The notes under the pieces: generated by a model | Databases searched by the model: none | What the model was told of the DNA's origin: nothing | Seen by the model: the letters and a program-made list of their open reading frames with translations, nothing else | Part shown: positions 22,791 through 35,829 of the stretch, in pieces | How positions within the stretch are numbered: the first letter of the stretch is position 1 | Layout: each line of letters starts with the position of its first letter | Made by a program: the position numbers and the translations under genes | DNA from: Polytrichum commune | Lineage: Eukaryota; Streptophyta; Polytrichopsida; Polytrichales; Polytrichaceae | Length of the DNA: 60,000 nucleotides | Reading direction: 5' to 3' | Assembly (NCBI GenBank): GCA_950295325.1 | Contig: OX485804.1 | Coordinates: 1,738,001 to 1,798,000 of the forward strand

Positions 22791-25427
22791 AGTGTTGAAG
22801 TCCGTGATTTCATACATGGGACACATATAATCTCCCAAAGTTGCACACATAAGCAATGCTCAAACTAAATTCTAGGATATGTTTGTTCAAAATTTCATAA
22901 CAATATGTAGAAAACGGTGAGAATAATTACAAGTACAAGAAATACTTCTACATATATAACATGTACAAAACATGGTCACTATCAACCATGCAACATAAAA
23001 CTTTTAATGTTAGACTTCTAAGTTCACCACATTTTTATTTTATTTTTATGAAAAACTTACACCTAATTGCCATCAAACACCTCACATTTTTTTTAACTAA
23101 ACAAAAGAAAGTTAGACAACAAACAACCCCCAGTAGACCCCCCTGAAAATGCCCAGCCCGCCCCCCAACATATTCCCATATACCCCAATGGACAGTAGGA
23201 GCCACACTCCCCTCGGACTATTATTAAAAAAGGAGCCCACCTCCCGAGAGGGGGGAAATACTCCTACGGTGATGCTTGGTCAAACATGAACACAGTAGAG
23301 AGGAACATGCTCCCATTCACGTCGGAGTACAAGTAAAACTCCGACGTTACTTTTATTTTATTTATTCACCACATTTTTCTAGTGACAAATCACAATAAAC
23401 ATGATGTTATGGAAATATAATTTGACACAACCATTGCAACCACCATAGCCAAAGTTCATGTTGCCATGCTTCAACCCCTCTTTAGTGAGGTGTGCATGAC
23501 ATAAAGGTCATTGCAATGTCGCATGAGAACAAGGGAGGAGCCATGCGTGACATCCGCATGAGCCATATAATTCATGGTTGGATGCAAATGCAATGAATTT
23601 TGGTGCAGGATTATTTGCTTGGGGTGGGAGCAACAACCACAAATCTCTTGCTACACATGATCCCATAATTTTCAAGGCTTGGGATTATCAATTCAACTAC
23701 CACACACAAGTTTGAGGTTTTAGCCACAAAAGGTGGTAGAGGTTTATGCGAATACAAGAGTGTGAAGACAAAGTTTGCCATGCAGTTCACATCCCAAGGC
23801 TTCGAGTTGAGTTATGGTATTCATCTTTGCTTGCCCCTTCAGCCAATAAAACATTAGCAAATACAACACAAACCTCAAACATGATGACTGGATGCTACCA
23901 TAAACCCATATGGTGGTACGAGGACGCATCACTACAATTTGAATGCACTACCTCTTTGACAATCCAAAATCAAACATAAACCATAAAAGCTCCATGGTAT
24001 TATGTGCACAGCTTTAGGCACCTCACTTCAAATTGCACCAAAACATGTGCACTCACCTTATCCAAAAACTAAAGACAATCAAACCTCGAAATGCAATATA
24101 GACCATAAGACCACGAAGATAGAGACAAAGAACAACACCCACCTCAACTTTCATAGAGTTTTGACAACTAGTGGCCTCTAAACCGGGTGCCCACCACCCC
24201 ACTTCTTATGCATGAAGCATGTCCCAACCCAGTTGTGTGGAATTCCCAACCTCTTAAGTCATAAAGTTGAAACAATGCAACCTCATGATCATGCATATAA
24301 TGAGGAGAAAAAACATGGAAATGAAGTCTAAATTACACCTCGCATCTCCAACATGCCATGATAGCTGCCAACCTACATGCGGTTTGATCTCCAAATGCAA
24401 TTTTCTTACACAATGTGTAGTGACCTTAGGTGCTGGACATAATATCAAGGGTGGGTCGAACGGGCATTTCAATCACGCTGATCCTATCAAGGGTCAACGT
24501 TTCTTCTCTCTTCTCTCTGACCTTAGGTGATCTATTGGGGGTCGAACTCTTCGTACCACATACAAAGTAACGTGAGTGCAAGAAGGGGTATTATTTGCGG
24601 TGTTTGCATACATACTATATATATATAAGGGAGAGGTATTGATTTTCTATAGTGCGTACATTTTAAAAGACTATTAATTTTTTTGAAGTAAAGGTAGATG
24701 TACAAAAGAGGCCCTAAGGTTTAGATTTTTTTTGACATAAATGTGCCAGCTTCTTCCAATTCATATTCACTCATTGTTGTTATATGGTGAAAGTTCTCAA
24801 GAACTCCCTTGTCCATTGATTTTAGGATTTGCATTTGGGTTCCAAGACAAGTTATAGGCTCTTGGAGTGTTCATGGGCTTCCTTGGGTTTTGCTCTCCAA
24901 ATCGTGGCTAAGTTATTAGGCTCTTGTCTTTGTTTGTCTAATGCAATCATTGAGTTGCATGCCATGAATGAAAAAAATAATAAAAAATGATTCAATGACT
25001 TTCTCATTAGAAAGTGAACATGCATTTTACATGTACTAAAGGAATAATTAATTCATGGTTTATATTTTGTAGTGGAGGCATTTATCACATTAAATTGAAA
25101 AGCTCAATATAATTACATGAGCCCATTTTCTAGCATGCCATTAGTATATACACATTTGTTTTTCCTTTATAACCTTCTCATACATAGGGGGTTTAATTTC
25201 ATGATGACCCAAGCACATCATTTGGGTTTACAATGAAGAGTCCAACCCCTGGGGGTGGTCTTCTTTGCACATCAACTCAGCTTTGCACTTTAAAGTTCTT
25301 CAAGCCTTCCCAAAGTCTATGCTCTTCGCCTCTGAAATACCTCCCCCCCCCTCTAACGTCTTAACCCATGAGAGTGAATTGTCCACATAAAAAAAGTTAC
25401 ATGTAATAAAGATAAATGGACCGAGGT
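22791..25427. other. Intergenic, no gene seen
   Basis: Nothing coding is supported. The strip 23150-23280 is unusually rich in C (runs of C and G with a CCTCCCGAGAGGGGGG hairpin-like block) and resembles in composition the LINE 3' region at 27300-27480. A TA microsatellite lies near 24614-24627. A CCCCCCCC run occurs near 25343-25351. Confidence 0.35.
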
Positions 25428-25720
25428 AATTCTACTACGCTAAATATTGTATTTAGTGTCACCAATTCTATTTATGTTGCTTAGTAGTAATTATAAACCA
25501 CTCATGAGTGTCACTAACACTAAACATAAAGCTAACATTATTTGTCATTCCTTGTGATTATTGTCACTTACTAAGCGATTTTTTGTCCAATTTTTAATTA
25601 TCTATGACAATTTCTTATTACATAATGTTAAAGTGCAAAATGTACCAAACTTTCTTTAAATAATTGACATGGGTTTCATCCAAATTTCAATCGTCCATAA
25701 CATTCAGTAACAAGCCCATA
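25428..25720. repeat. Small transposon-like repeat B, copy 2 (inverted)
   Basis: Reverse-complement copy of 4975-5290. The end TACGCTAAATATTGTATTTAGTGTCACC keeps a CACTAAATA-type palindromic terminus, followed by TTGTCATTCCTTG and, further in, TTTCATCCAAATTTCAATCGTCCAT. Confidence 0.6.
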
Positions 25721-26254
25721 ATGACTTTCTCAAAAGAGCATCAAATTTGCGCATGCCGGTTTGATGCTCTTTCAAGAGCAAAGGTAGCGCTACCATTGAA
25801 TTTTCCTTAGGCTATTTTAAATCTAGTTGGGTAGTTATTTTCAATGCTTTGAATTAATTATGTTAGTTTCTAAGACAAAGCTAATGCCCAGTGGTGGTAA
25901 AGGTTCTGATTTAGGCTAAATCATGATTTAAACAAATCTAAATAGCTTTAAAGCAACAAGAAAGTTGGTGAAGTCAAAAAGGTAGTTGGACTTTTTGAAA
26001 AAGTGTCCCAACACGCGCATTGGAAACCTTTTTATACTTTTTTAAAGCCACTATATTTGATTAATTATCCATTCATTCACCCTTGCTTTGCAAGCTTTTC
26101 CCTTCTTGTTGGGGTAATATTGCGGTACTCAAAAAGTACCCTGCTAGCATTGCTACTTATTGTTATGTCCATGACAATATTTGTGAACTTATTCATAAAA
26201 AATATCTTTAGAAAAGTTATGGTCACATTGACATAAACTACCATATGACATTAT

Positions 26255-26410
26255 ATACAATATTTAGTGTAATGCTTCCTCCAAAGAATTTTACAACAAG
26301 CAGGGCTATACCCGTGATAGAGAGATGTAACAAGGAATGAGATTCAAACTGAGAACATCCGTAACCTAGGGTTTTGGGATATAAGAAAAGGAGTGACATT
26401 AATGAGGGTG
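26255..26410. repeat. Dispersed repeat D, copy 1
   Basis: Starts with an AATATTTAGTGTAA end. It shares GGAATGAGATTCAAACTGAGAACATC, CCTAGGGTTTTGG-ATAT and GTGACATTA-GAGG-TGATATTA with 55985-56110. The shared block lies next to repeat C in the other copy. Confidence 0.6.
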
Positions 26411-26461
26411 ATATTATGGAGGCTAGGGCGTAACAAAGTTTTCTTGATTTTATTTTTCCTG

Positions 26462-26545
26462 ACATTTCTCACATAGATGTACGAAATGCATACTTGCTTG
26501 GAGAGATCAATGAGTCAATTTATGTTGATGTCATTGTCAACAATT
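26462..26545 (+). pseudogene. Fragment resembling copia reverse transcriptase
   Basis: The plus frame reads HIDVRNAYLLGEINESIYVDV, which follows the pattern of the conserved copia RT block around the first catalytic Asp (H-x-DV-x-x-AFL-G). Only about 28 codons are recognisable. It lies upstream of the gag fragment at 26811, out of normal order, so it must come from a different copy or a rearrangement. Confidence 0.4.
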
Positions 26546-26810
26546 TGTAAGTCACAGAAAGAGAGGAGGGAAAGAGTGAGTTGTTACTATGATTCGGACT
26601 AATGAAGTCATTAATAACTGTTGCACAAAACAATTTAATTGACTATGAAATTGAGAAAATGAATTGGACTAATCACTCATTTTGGAGTTTTAATATGAGA
26701 TGGAACCCTAATTATAAATGTTTATATTCCTTGGATTGATGGAACTGAACCCTATTTCCAGTCCAGCAAATTCCCCTTTACAAACGGCATGGTAATTAAG
26801 AGATAATAAA

Positions 26811-27183
26811 GGTAGCTTGCTTGATATTGTACTCGACTTAGGGGATGCCAATATAGAAGCAATTCGACCCCATGAAATTGCAAACGTAGTGTGAATTGCC
26901 CTAAAGTCCAAGTACGAACATCTTGATAAAGTGTATGTTGTCATTTTAAGATGAACCGTTTCCAAAATTGACAATGAAAGAAGATGAATATGTGACGTCA
27001 TTCTTGGAAAGTTTCTTAAATGTTAAGAGACCAATTAATTGGTGCCACTTTCACATACTCTGATGAAGACAGTTTGTCTCAATTGTTACATGCTTTACCG
27101 GATTCTTATAAAGGCTTTGTAAGTTTAGTGGGTAATCAAACCAATACATCTTTTGATAACATGTGGGGTTATCTTTTGATAAC
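26811..27183 (+). pseudogene. Copia gag (UBN2-type) fragment, 5' part of a split element
   Basis: Two frames together give the gag pattern of plant Ty1/copia elements: LDLGDANIEAIRPHEIANVV, then LKSKYEHLDKVYVVILR after an in-frame stop, then after a shift GATFTYSDEDSLSQLLHALP followed by SYKGFVSLV. The coding match stops abruptly near 27183, at the 3' end of the LINE relic. It resumes at 31165 with the zinc knuckle that should follow gag. The element is dead. Confidence 0.75.
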
Positions 27184-27186
27184 TGT

Positions 27187-30100
27187 TTTTTTTTAAAAAC
27201 TCTATGTAAAATTAAATATAGAAAAATTAAAACAAAAACATTTATGTTTCATATTTTATTATATTTTATTGAGAAATATACCAACGTCAAATGCATTAAG
27301 AAACAAGAAGAACACGCCCATTTCAAGGGGAGACGGAACCCCTCGGACATGTCACATTGCCACGTAAAGAATAACTAAGAGCCATTTAACAAGAACCCTG
27401 CCCCAAAGCCACCCAATCAAGGACTGCCCCCGCCCCACCTACCAAGGGCAACCCCAAGCCACCAAGTGGCCAAAGTGCCACACTAACCCAAATCAAAGTC
27501 AAGCCTAAAATCACACAAATTGCTAATCACAAGGAAGGAGTTGCTGACCCACAAATCCTCCAAGCCAAGGTTGTTACATGTCCATGATCCTCCAGTTCCA
27601 TGAAACCCTAAGTTTGTGGCAGTGGCACAAGATGTTATGTGCCCCCCATGATGAGTCAAATTCCAAGATAGCAGAGGCATTTGCCATAGACAATGCACTC
27701 TTCCCAAAAGAGGTTTTAAACTTTAAGTTCATGCCACTGCTCTTGGTAAAAAAACTTGACATTTCGTTCAATCCAAATAGTCCACATGACAATGCCCCAA
27801 AGGAGGTGCCAAATTTTGAATCAAGGTTTGCATTTCTTCCGGATGCCATGCCCAAACATGTCGTTTTGCCACTTAAATTCATGACACAAGTGTTGCCAAG
27901 TGTCACTGAGCTCAAAGAGAATTTGTAAATCCCATTGCCAAATTTGTACAACTTGGATGCATTCCCAAAATATATGTTTGAGGGTTTCTTTGGTGGAGGG
28001 AAGGCAATAGCGCATGAAGTAGAAATGTTGACTGAAAGTTTTGCACACCGTTCATTGACCGTCACTGCCTTGTGCCAAATAGACCAAATGAAGGATGCCT
28101 CCTTACCAACTCTTCATGTGTCACAAATACGTGCCCATCTAAGTTGGTAGATATCCAGGAAAAATCCTTGCCATTTGTTGAGGGCGACCAAGTCGAGTGG
28201 ATAGTTGACGAAGGTTCCAGTCTATCTTGCTAGTATAATCCATAAATTGTGTGGCATGTTTGCAAACCCATCTACCTAAGCCTGGGTGTAGGTGTAGTTT
28301 GGGTTTTGGTCTAATGAGCTAGATGTTGTTGGACCACCAAATGCTAGAATGTATAACACTGTAGAAATCACGAGGTGGCATTTGGAATATTGAGCTCACC
28401 ATGTGGTGCCATGCTTTAGTGATGTGTCCCCATAGCTTGGATCTTGAGAAACTTTGGTGTTTGGGGGTGGTAAACTAATCCAAACTAACTCCCCAACTAC
28501 CGCCATGTTGCAGGTTAATTCATGCAAGCATGTATCTAAGAAGGACTTGGAGATTGGTTTCTCTAGGCTTCATGGCTTAAATGATCCATTTGCATAAGAT
28601 GATAGTTTTAGCAAGTTGGGGGTGCACAAATCCAAGGCCGCCATTAACCTTCTTTTTATAGCAATTGTTCCAAGCCACCCTAGTGCAAGTTCTTTGCTCT
28701 TTTCCCGATTAATTACAGGTTATTCCTAAGGATGCTATGGATTTTCCAAAGTGCTTTATATGAACCTCCCCAGCCAAAGATAAAGAACCAAAGTGTGCGA
28801 GGTAACATTTGGTTAACAATGACTACCATGTTGGCAAGGCTAAGCATCATCGTGCTCCAATAGTCCAATTTTTTTGGGAATATTATTGATAAGAAATTAA
28901 TCCACATCCCATGTTTTGAGATTGAGTCCAAAAAGAGTTCCAAGAAGCTTAGAAAGTTCACTTAACCTTTGTCCACGTCTGGTTGTAAAGGCCAAACCAT
29001 GTGGGTTTAAGGGTATGTCAATCAAACCAATAAGCACAATATTTATGCCAATTAATTTGCATGCTTGATGCCAAGCTAAAATACCCTAGGAAATGGACTA
29101 ACTTGTCAATGAATAGTCCCCCCCCCCAAATGAGGAAGGAGGATTCATCGGCGTATTGTAAAATACATTGTTGCTTACTTCCACATGGGAGTGTGACGCC
29201 TAGAATTCTCCCTTCTCTCATTGGCTTCTGGATAATGTGATTTAGGACTTCCCTCACAATTAGAAAGAGGTAGGGTGCCACTGGGCACCCCTACTTGGCT
29301 CCTCTCTCCACTTTGAATTCCTTGCATGGGCTACCGTTGAGGTTTACATATGCTAGTGCTTTGCCAAAAAACATCTTATTCCATTTGATGAAAGTCTTAT
29401 GCATGCCTAGCCTATGCATGGTTTCAAACAAAAATTGCCATGACACTTTATCATGCAATTTGTAGAAATCCAATGTGAGGAAGGTTGTGGGTTGATTGGA
29501 GGTCTTGACCCAGTGTAATGCCTCTCGAACCAATACAATATTATCAAGCATGAAGTGTAATGGAAGGAAGGTTGTTTGTTATAAACTAATGACTTCCATA
29601 AGGGGAGGTTGAAGTCTAAGTTGCATTGCCTTGGCAAAAATCTTATTTACGACAATGAGGAGGGTAATGGGCCTCTAGTAGTTGAAGTCCATGAGGTCAC
29701 CCTCTTTGGGGATAAGACTTACCAACCCCTTCGTCATCCTTAGGTGAAATTCTCGTGTCTCCAAGGCCTTGGTGATCATCTCAAAATATTCTTCCCCTAC
29801 AATGTGCTAGCATTGTTTAATTTTTTTTATGGGTATGTCGTCATGGCTTGTTGCTTGGTGCCTTGCTATATGCAATTCCCTCATCTTCTTTGAAAAATCC
29901 TAGGATGGTAAAAGGTTTGATTAATTCCTCATTCGTTGCCTCGGTATATGAGATTGGTAAACCATCAAACACTTTTGCCATAGCCTCTTCGGAAGAATAT
30001 TGAACTTTGTAGACCGAGCCATGAAAATCAAAGCAAATGTCCTTCATGTCTTTCCTTTTGGTTGAGACTTCCCCATTCCTAACTCTAAGTTTTGAAATGA

Positions 30101-31130
30101 TTGAGTTGGTTATTTTCTTTCATACTGCTTGAAAGAATTGTCTTAAACACTTATCTCTTGTATCCCTCATTGAATTCTTGATCTAACAACTACCCTTTTT
30201 GCACTCTATTTCTCTATACCCCTCATCTTGACCCTGAACATATTCACTATCCCTTGTAGATCCACATTGTGAATGTCATTGTGCAAAAGATTTGTAGCTA
30301 CCACTAATCCTTCTATGGTCTCAAGTTCTTCTTTCTAAATTGACAACAATTTTTTTTGCTAAACCGCCTATAGAATCTCACAATATGCTCGAGCTTTTGA
30401 AAGAATGACATGCTTTGAGGAAGAGACTCCCATTTATCTTGATTTTCAAAATCAAATCCGGGTCTTTTAGATAAGATGCATTCCATTTGAATGGTGTTGG
30501 CTTGCTTACTTCTGTGCCAAATGCTCATTTCTAGGTTAACCAGTGAATGTTCGGATCCAAGAGAGTCCCCATGAATAACAGAAGATGAGGGGAAGTCTTC
30601 CCCTCATCTTCCCCTTTATTCATAGGTGTATAAATATGATCCAACCAAACAAGCCGCCACTCTAGCCCTTGTTGGTGGTTATCCCACGAAAACCATGGCT
30701 CTCCTCTATGTCAAAATGACTCATTAGGGAGTTCCAACTAAATCTTTCTAGATCACTAATGGTTTGGTGGCAATCTTGTGATTTATCCTCCGGGCGTTGA
30801 GTCGTGTTAAGGTCGCCCCCTAGGACCCAACTAGAACCCTTAGTTAAGGACTATGTCATTTCTTGCCAAAGTAAACTTCTATGGGAAGGGATATTAAGGG
30901 CATAGATGCATGCAATGCCTAGGTTGCCCCCTTCTAGCCTTTCCATCTTAATTCATACTACCCTACTGTTCATGATGGACTTGGACAATGTGACTAGTCT
31001 AGCTTACTAGGAGGCCCGTAAAATGCCTACTTCCCCTTTTCTGGCTCCAATTGGATTTAGCCAACTTTTGTGACTTAACTCTGCCTCTAGAATCCATCTA
31101 GTGCTCCAAGGCATTAATCATTGCATGCGT
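27187..31130 (-). mobile_element. LINE (non-LTR retrotransposon) relic, antisense
   Basis: Read on the minus strand from 31130 down, decayed pieces occur in ORF2 order. There is an endonuclease (GIACIYALNIPSHRS, WVLGGDLNTTQRPEDKS near 30785-30830) and then the region before RT (IKPFTILGFF, near 29900). RT follows with FLTLDF-KLHDKVSW near 29470, APYLFLI near 29270, and YADE in place of the catalytic YADD near 29145-29156. Next is the RT thumb region (YWSTMMLSLANMVVIVNQ, near 28850) and a zf-RVT end (ETLKHIFWEC, near 27960-27995). A GC-rich 3' tail and AT-rich end with an A-run (plus-strand T8-9 near 27187) close it. Frames are broken throughout. A short 3' copy of the same family lies at 50300-50440. 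Confidence 0.85.
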
Positions 31131-31164
31131 TACATTGGAATTCTCATCAAAGTTATTCAAATAA

Positions 31165-32445
31165 AAATGAAACAAACTTGAAATATATCTATAGTGTCAT
31201 AGACCAAACCATATTGCTAAGGATTGCCAAATTCACAAAGCGGATCAAGCAAAGGGTATATTCAGATCCCAAGTGAATAAAACCACAGTCAAGTTGTGTA
31301 CATCGTGTTTAGCAAACAATGCAGTTTCACACAAAGTGTAGTATTTAGATTATGGGGCCACAAAGTACAAGACACCCAAATAAGAATAGTTCATCTCTCG
31401 TAGTGCATCCTCGAGTCCAACAATGGACCTTTCCTTAGGAGATGACAATGCCCAAGAATTTGTTGGGAGTGGTCAAGTATTGATAAAATCGATGTTTGGT
31501 CTGACAATAGAAATCTAAGATATTCTACATGTTTTAGGTTTGCCTAGAAACTCATTATATGAAAAAGTCTATGTCCAATGGACTAATATTGAATTTTTGA
31601 GCACTAAATTTGTCATAACCTCATGAAATATGACTTAAGAATACATTTATATTGAGTGCATGCAAGAGGGGTCATTGTATCCAGTTGGTAAGGGTATTCT
31701 AAATGCAACTCATTGTTCAATTTTACACATGTCAAAGATGTATGATTGAGGCATCTATAACCAATGAAATAAGAGTGTTTGCATCTATTTAGGAGGAGTA
31801 ATAGCAGGGAATTGTTTTTCTTGCGAAGAGAGACAAATTATAAGGAGAATGCATTTAAAAAAATAATATGAATATGGAAATTGTTACAAATTTCAAAGTG
31901 CAAATTTTAGGGTTACATTTAATCGATTTATAAGTTAACCCATAACCGCTCATCTCAATGCTACTCCTTGGTTGTGACAATTGTCAAAACTCTTGTGGGG
32001 ATAATCAATCGCGAGCCATGACCACATAAACTCTAACTTTGTTTGCTAAAAAATATATAGATCTCATCTATGTCAGCATTGCATGACCCTAATGAGCGGC
32101 TAAATGGACTTGGTCGACCATGGATGCCTCGACCTTAGTTGAAGAAAATCCAATGAGATGGCACCTTAGATTTGGTCACTCTAATCTTCAAGTCTTAAAA
32201 TCAATAAAAACCCACAATACTGTCACGGACATCTATAACAAAATTACAAAATTGTCATTCTATGTTCTTTGGAAAACAACAAAGAACCAAATCTCCTTCA
32301 AGTGGCGGTTGATGAACCCAAATCAATTTGGAGCTCATGCACTTGGATGTGTGTGGGCCAACAATTAGTGGCGGCAAGTACTTTCTCACATTTATTGATG
32401 GATTGGGCCCATTTAAAAGTCAGGTTACTTTGCGGAGGTCAACAG
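31165..32445 (+). pseudogene. Copia protease, pre-integrase and integrase relic, 3' part of the split element
   Basis: Going along the plus strand: a CCHC zinc knuckle (HRPNHIAKDC, about 31180-31215), a protease remnant (YLDYGATKY, whose active-site DSGA has become DYGA, near 31345), and downstream protease text (VGSGQVLIKSM, near 31465). Then come a pre-integrase stretch (QEGSLYPVGKG, near 31665), WHLRFGHSNLQVLKSI (32160) and the start of the integrase core (LELMHLDVCGPT, YFLTFIDG, near 32325-32400). Stops and frameshifts are frequent. Reverse transcriptase, RNase H and LTRs are not found downstream. Confidence 0.8.
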
Positions 32446-33249
32446 GGTAGCTTAGACGCATAGATATTGAGTAGAAAGGAGGGACATCTTCACCACTAAC
32501 TTATAAGTATATGAGTCCTACGCAAACGTCCCACATCGATGAGAGAATCGAGTGAATCTACCACTGTGCTAGATTTGCAGATTTTCCAGTTAGATAGGAC
32601 AAGTTTCTAGTGACGTAGTTCAATTGTCCAAGACTCATATGTTTGTAATACTTGATACATACTGCACACATGTCATAAAGTTTGACGAGTGCATAAATTG
32701 TACTCTTCCACGCACAAGCTGACACTGCAACAAGAAGTCAATGCTGAGCAACACATGCTCCTTGAATAGGTCATGGAAGGAGAGAAGGATTTCTTTTATA
32801 CAAGTGTACCTCTCATCCATTCAACATAAAAAACTAATTAACCCCCTATAAATTTGTTTATGATTCATCTCAAACGACCTCAAGTAGACTAATGACCTCA
32901 AGGTCTTTGAAGCTGATTCCAATGTCAACTCATCTTTTAGAAGTAACCTCCGAACTGCAACTATTTCAAGGTTTGTATATTGGATGAATCAGCAATGAGA
33001 GGTACGCTCCTATTCAACAATTCCCTCTCTCCTCGTCATGGAACACATATTGACTTCTCACAAGGTAAATAACAGACTGAATCTGTAAATGTTTTTGGAT
33101 GAAATCGATTAAACAGGTACTAACCAAATTATTCAAGGAAGTGTACAAAGAACTTTGAAGAAAAGAAGGGGTGTCAGCGCAAAGTTCGTGATGGAAGAAA
33201 AGCCATGTTGGGGATTCTCTTGCACAACTGCAGTGCATGGAGAAATTTT
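32446..33249. other. Intergenic, no gene seen
   Basis: No supported gene. GTCCCACATCGATGAGAGAA near 32529-32548 resembles a motif common near the start of plant LTRs, but no matching second LTR was found. Confidence 0.3.
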
Positions 33250-33470
33250 CGAACATAATCGGTTGAGCTCCTAGTGTTTCTTAGTCCAATGGCTACATGT
33301 TGACATCTTTCATGTTTTCTTTATGAATTTAAGGTATATTCTCTGCATACCTCTACAATGATTGGTAAATTTCCTGAAGTTTCGAACATCAACTGGTTAT
33401 TTCTCCAACTCAACTGGTTCATCTGTAACCAGCGGTCAGTTCTCCCTGTTCATTGCCAAGTAAAATGACC
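33250..33470. repeat. Single arm of the foldback family (right-arm sense)
   Basis: CTCCTAGTGTTTCTTAGTCC, TACATGTTGACATCTTTCATG and CATCAACTGGTTATTTCTCC-AACTCAACTGGTTCATCTGTAACC match the right arm of the 2395-2945 foldback. Confidence 0.65.
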
Positions 33471-35518
33471 AGGAACTGTTGCAGCAATGAATTGGTACAA
33501 TCTGACACTACAGATGTTACGAATGACTGGCAATCATCAGTGGCTCAGAAGTGACTCGTGAGAAATTTACAAATCTAGACTGCACGCCAAGCAAACGTGA
33601 CAAGCATGGTAGCAATTACAAGAGTCTGGATCATGATGGACAAGATGACAGAAAATGTGAGAAGCGGCGAGAACGTGAGAAGCGGTGCATTGACATTGCA
33701 AGTGAAGGCCAGTCATCAGCCTCTTCGAGCAAGTTATCTTGATGCCATAAAGCATAACTTTATTTTTAAATTATGCAAAGTTGATAGCTAAGAAAATTTG
33801 TTTTGTTGTCTGGAGTGACATCATCTATTAAGGATTGGCAAATGAGAATTGACAGTTAAGATTTTTAAGCAAATCTTTAGAAGTGTAGAGAAATGGCACG
33901 CTATTGGAGTGGAGTTTATTAGAATCTAGTGTAGTTCACTAATGGGGGTACTTTGTATGGGTAACTTTGGGACAACTTTGTGACATCTTTGAGACAACTT
34001 TCTCACCTTTGATGAAAGTTGATCTGGTCTTTTGTCACTGCTCATGGCCTTTTCCGTTTCAAAAACTCATTTAAAAAAACCAGATTAAAAAATATTTAAT
34101 TTAGTTTTAATTTACCTAATAATATACATATAGCTATTAGATATTTTTGATGTTGAAAATTATCTTCGTGATTTGCAATTGTTAGTCTTATTAGACAATT
34201 TTCAATGTGGCCTTGCATTCAATGTTGTTTATAGAGATAGAAGTGCCTACAACAGGGCCATGTACCTTAATTCCACTAAATCAATTCACACATGTGACAA
34301 AGTGAATCGGGCTGAAATTATAGCAAGAGAACAAAACCTATAGGTTGATTTCTATTACAAAATATTAGGTAACAATTGAGATTGATATAGTATCAAAACA
34401 ATGTGCTAACGAAGGAGTTGACAATGAAACTATGGTTTCATGAGCCGTTGGATCTATGCTAGGTAACCAATTTTGTTAGCCTTATACATGTTTATTTCTT
34501 AATCTAACTCTCAAGTCCCACAAGTCCCAAAAAAAAAATTGCATGAAATAATCAAGATGTCACTTTCATGGATTTAGATCTTATTTTAATGGTTTCTTGA
34601 GGTCCAAAAGTTAGGAACTTGCCTCCATGTTGGGATTTGCTGACATGAGTGGGACTTGGGACCCCATGCCAATGCTCTAAGTCTAGATGGCAAGGCTTGT
34701 GGTTGAAAACAAACTCGTAAAAATACATGCTCAAAATACAAACATCCAATTGAGGTTTAATAGTGCACACAAATTGGGGGCTCAAGGGTCCATGTGATCA
34801 CTCAAAGACAAATGACTCTTCACTTTGACTACGTTCTAATCTTGAAACTTGAAACGGTAGTCTTCATGGTTCGCAATTGCTAACCAAATTATACGATGCC
34901 CCGACCAATATTTCAGTCAAAATATTTTTTTAAATTAAAAGTTGAAAGTTCCCACACTAGGGCCATGTACCTTCAAGTAGGCATATCCAAATCCAACACT
35001 ATGTACCACCGTTATACATTTCAAGTCCCCCAAAATTTAGGTTCAATGTTGGTGTTGGGTATAGTGTCCCTTGTGTACGGTTGGATAAGCTCCTGCACTT
35101 TGTGCAGAATGAAGATCGGGTTGCCGCGCCATGTAACTTAACACACACACTGCTCAAAATAGAATCTATGGAATGACAGTGCCTTTGTGCAGAAAGGCCT
35201 TGTGAGTTGCAGTTCCAACTCCCTTCCTTCCAGATTTATAGCAACTTATCGTCAGAGTATGTACCAACTTCCAGTAGCCTGGACTTATTACAACGGATGG
35301 ACCTGCCCCCAAAGGCCACTCAACAATATGAAGCAAAATATCTGTTTTCCAATGTTCGACAAATGGCATCGTCGTAACGCTATTCAGCTGACTGGTTGTG
35401 TTTCATTCTATATTTAGCATATGACATGGGCCTCCACTAAGTTATCTTACTTTCATAGGCAGAAACTTAGAAAATAAGAAGAACTTGACGCCGGTACGAC
35501 TTACGAAGTGTTTCCGGT
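33471..35518. other. Intergenic, no gene seen
   Basis: No gene is supported. Local oddities are a short repeat of GTGAGAAGCGG (33657-33685) and three GACAACTTT-type blocks at 33970-34005. The remaining open frames lack recognisable motifs. Confidence 0.35.
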
Positions 35519-35715
35519 ATGAATAGTAAGAATACTGTGAATAGTGTTGGTATTTTCAATGATGATGCTACTATGTAGAGAATTTTCAGTGAATAATACC
35601 CATATGAACATTGTTTACTATGAATCGGGTTTGGATGAACAATGATTGCTATGAATAGTGCTTGGAGTATAACTCCTCCCAAATTCCAAAGTGTCACCCC
35701 GCATGTATGAATAGT
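35519..35715. repeat. Cluster of GAATAGT motifs
   Basis: TGAATAGT or close variants recur at irregular spacing of 20-60 bases (about 35520, 35537, 35589, 35654, 35708 and others). No fixed unit length could be defined. Confidence 0.5.
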
Positions 35716-35829
35716 ATTAAGAGTGTACGTCACATTTCGAGTGGAACGGGAGAAATACCAACAAACATGGGAATGGAGGTAGGGATGAGAGCGACTCAGG
35801 CTAGGAACCACACCATAACCATCAATAGT

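Noticed and set aside
27147-27183. Direct repeat ATCTTTTGATAAC at 27148 and 27171 as the LINE target duplication
   Set aside because: Both copies lie on the same side of the LINE, and no matching copy was found at its other end near 31130.
27574-28065. 163-codon minus-strand ORF as a gene
   Set aside because: It overlaps the LINE zf-RVT region in another frame. The recognised residues (ETLKHIFWEC) lie in the neighbouring frame.
32529-32548. Start of an LTR at GTCCCACATCG
   Set aside because: The motif is suggestive, but no second copy or TG...CA boundaries were found.
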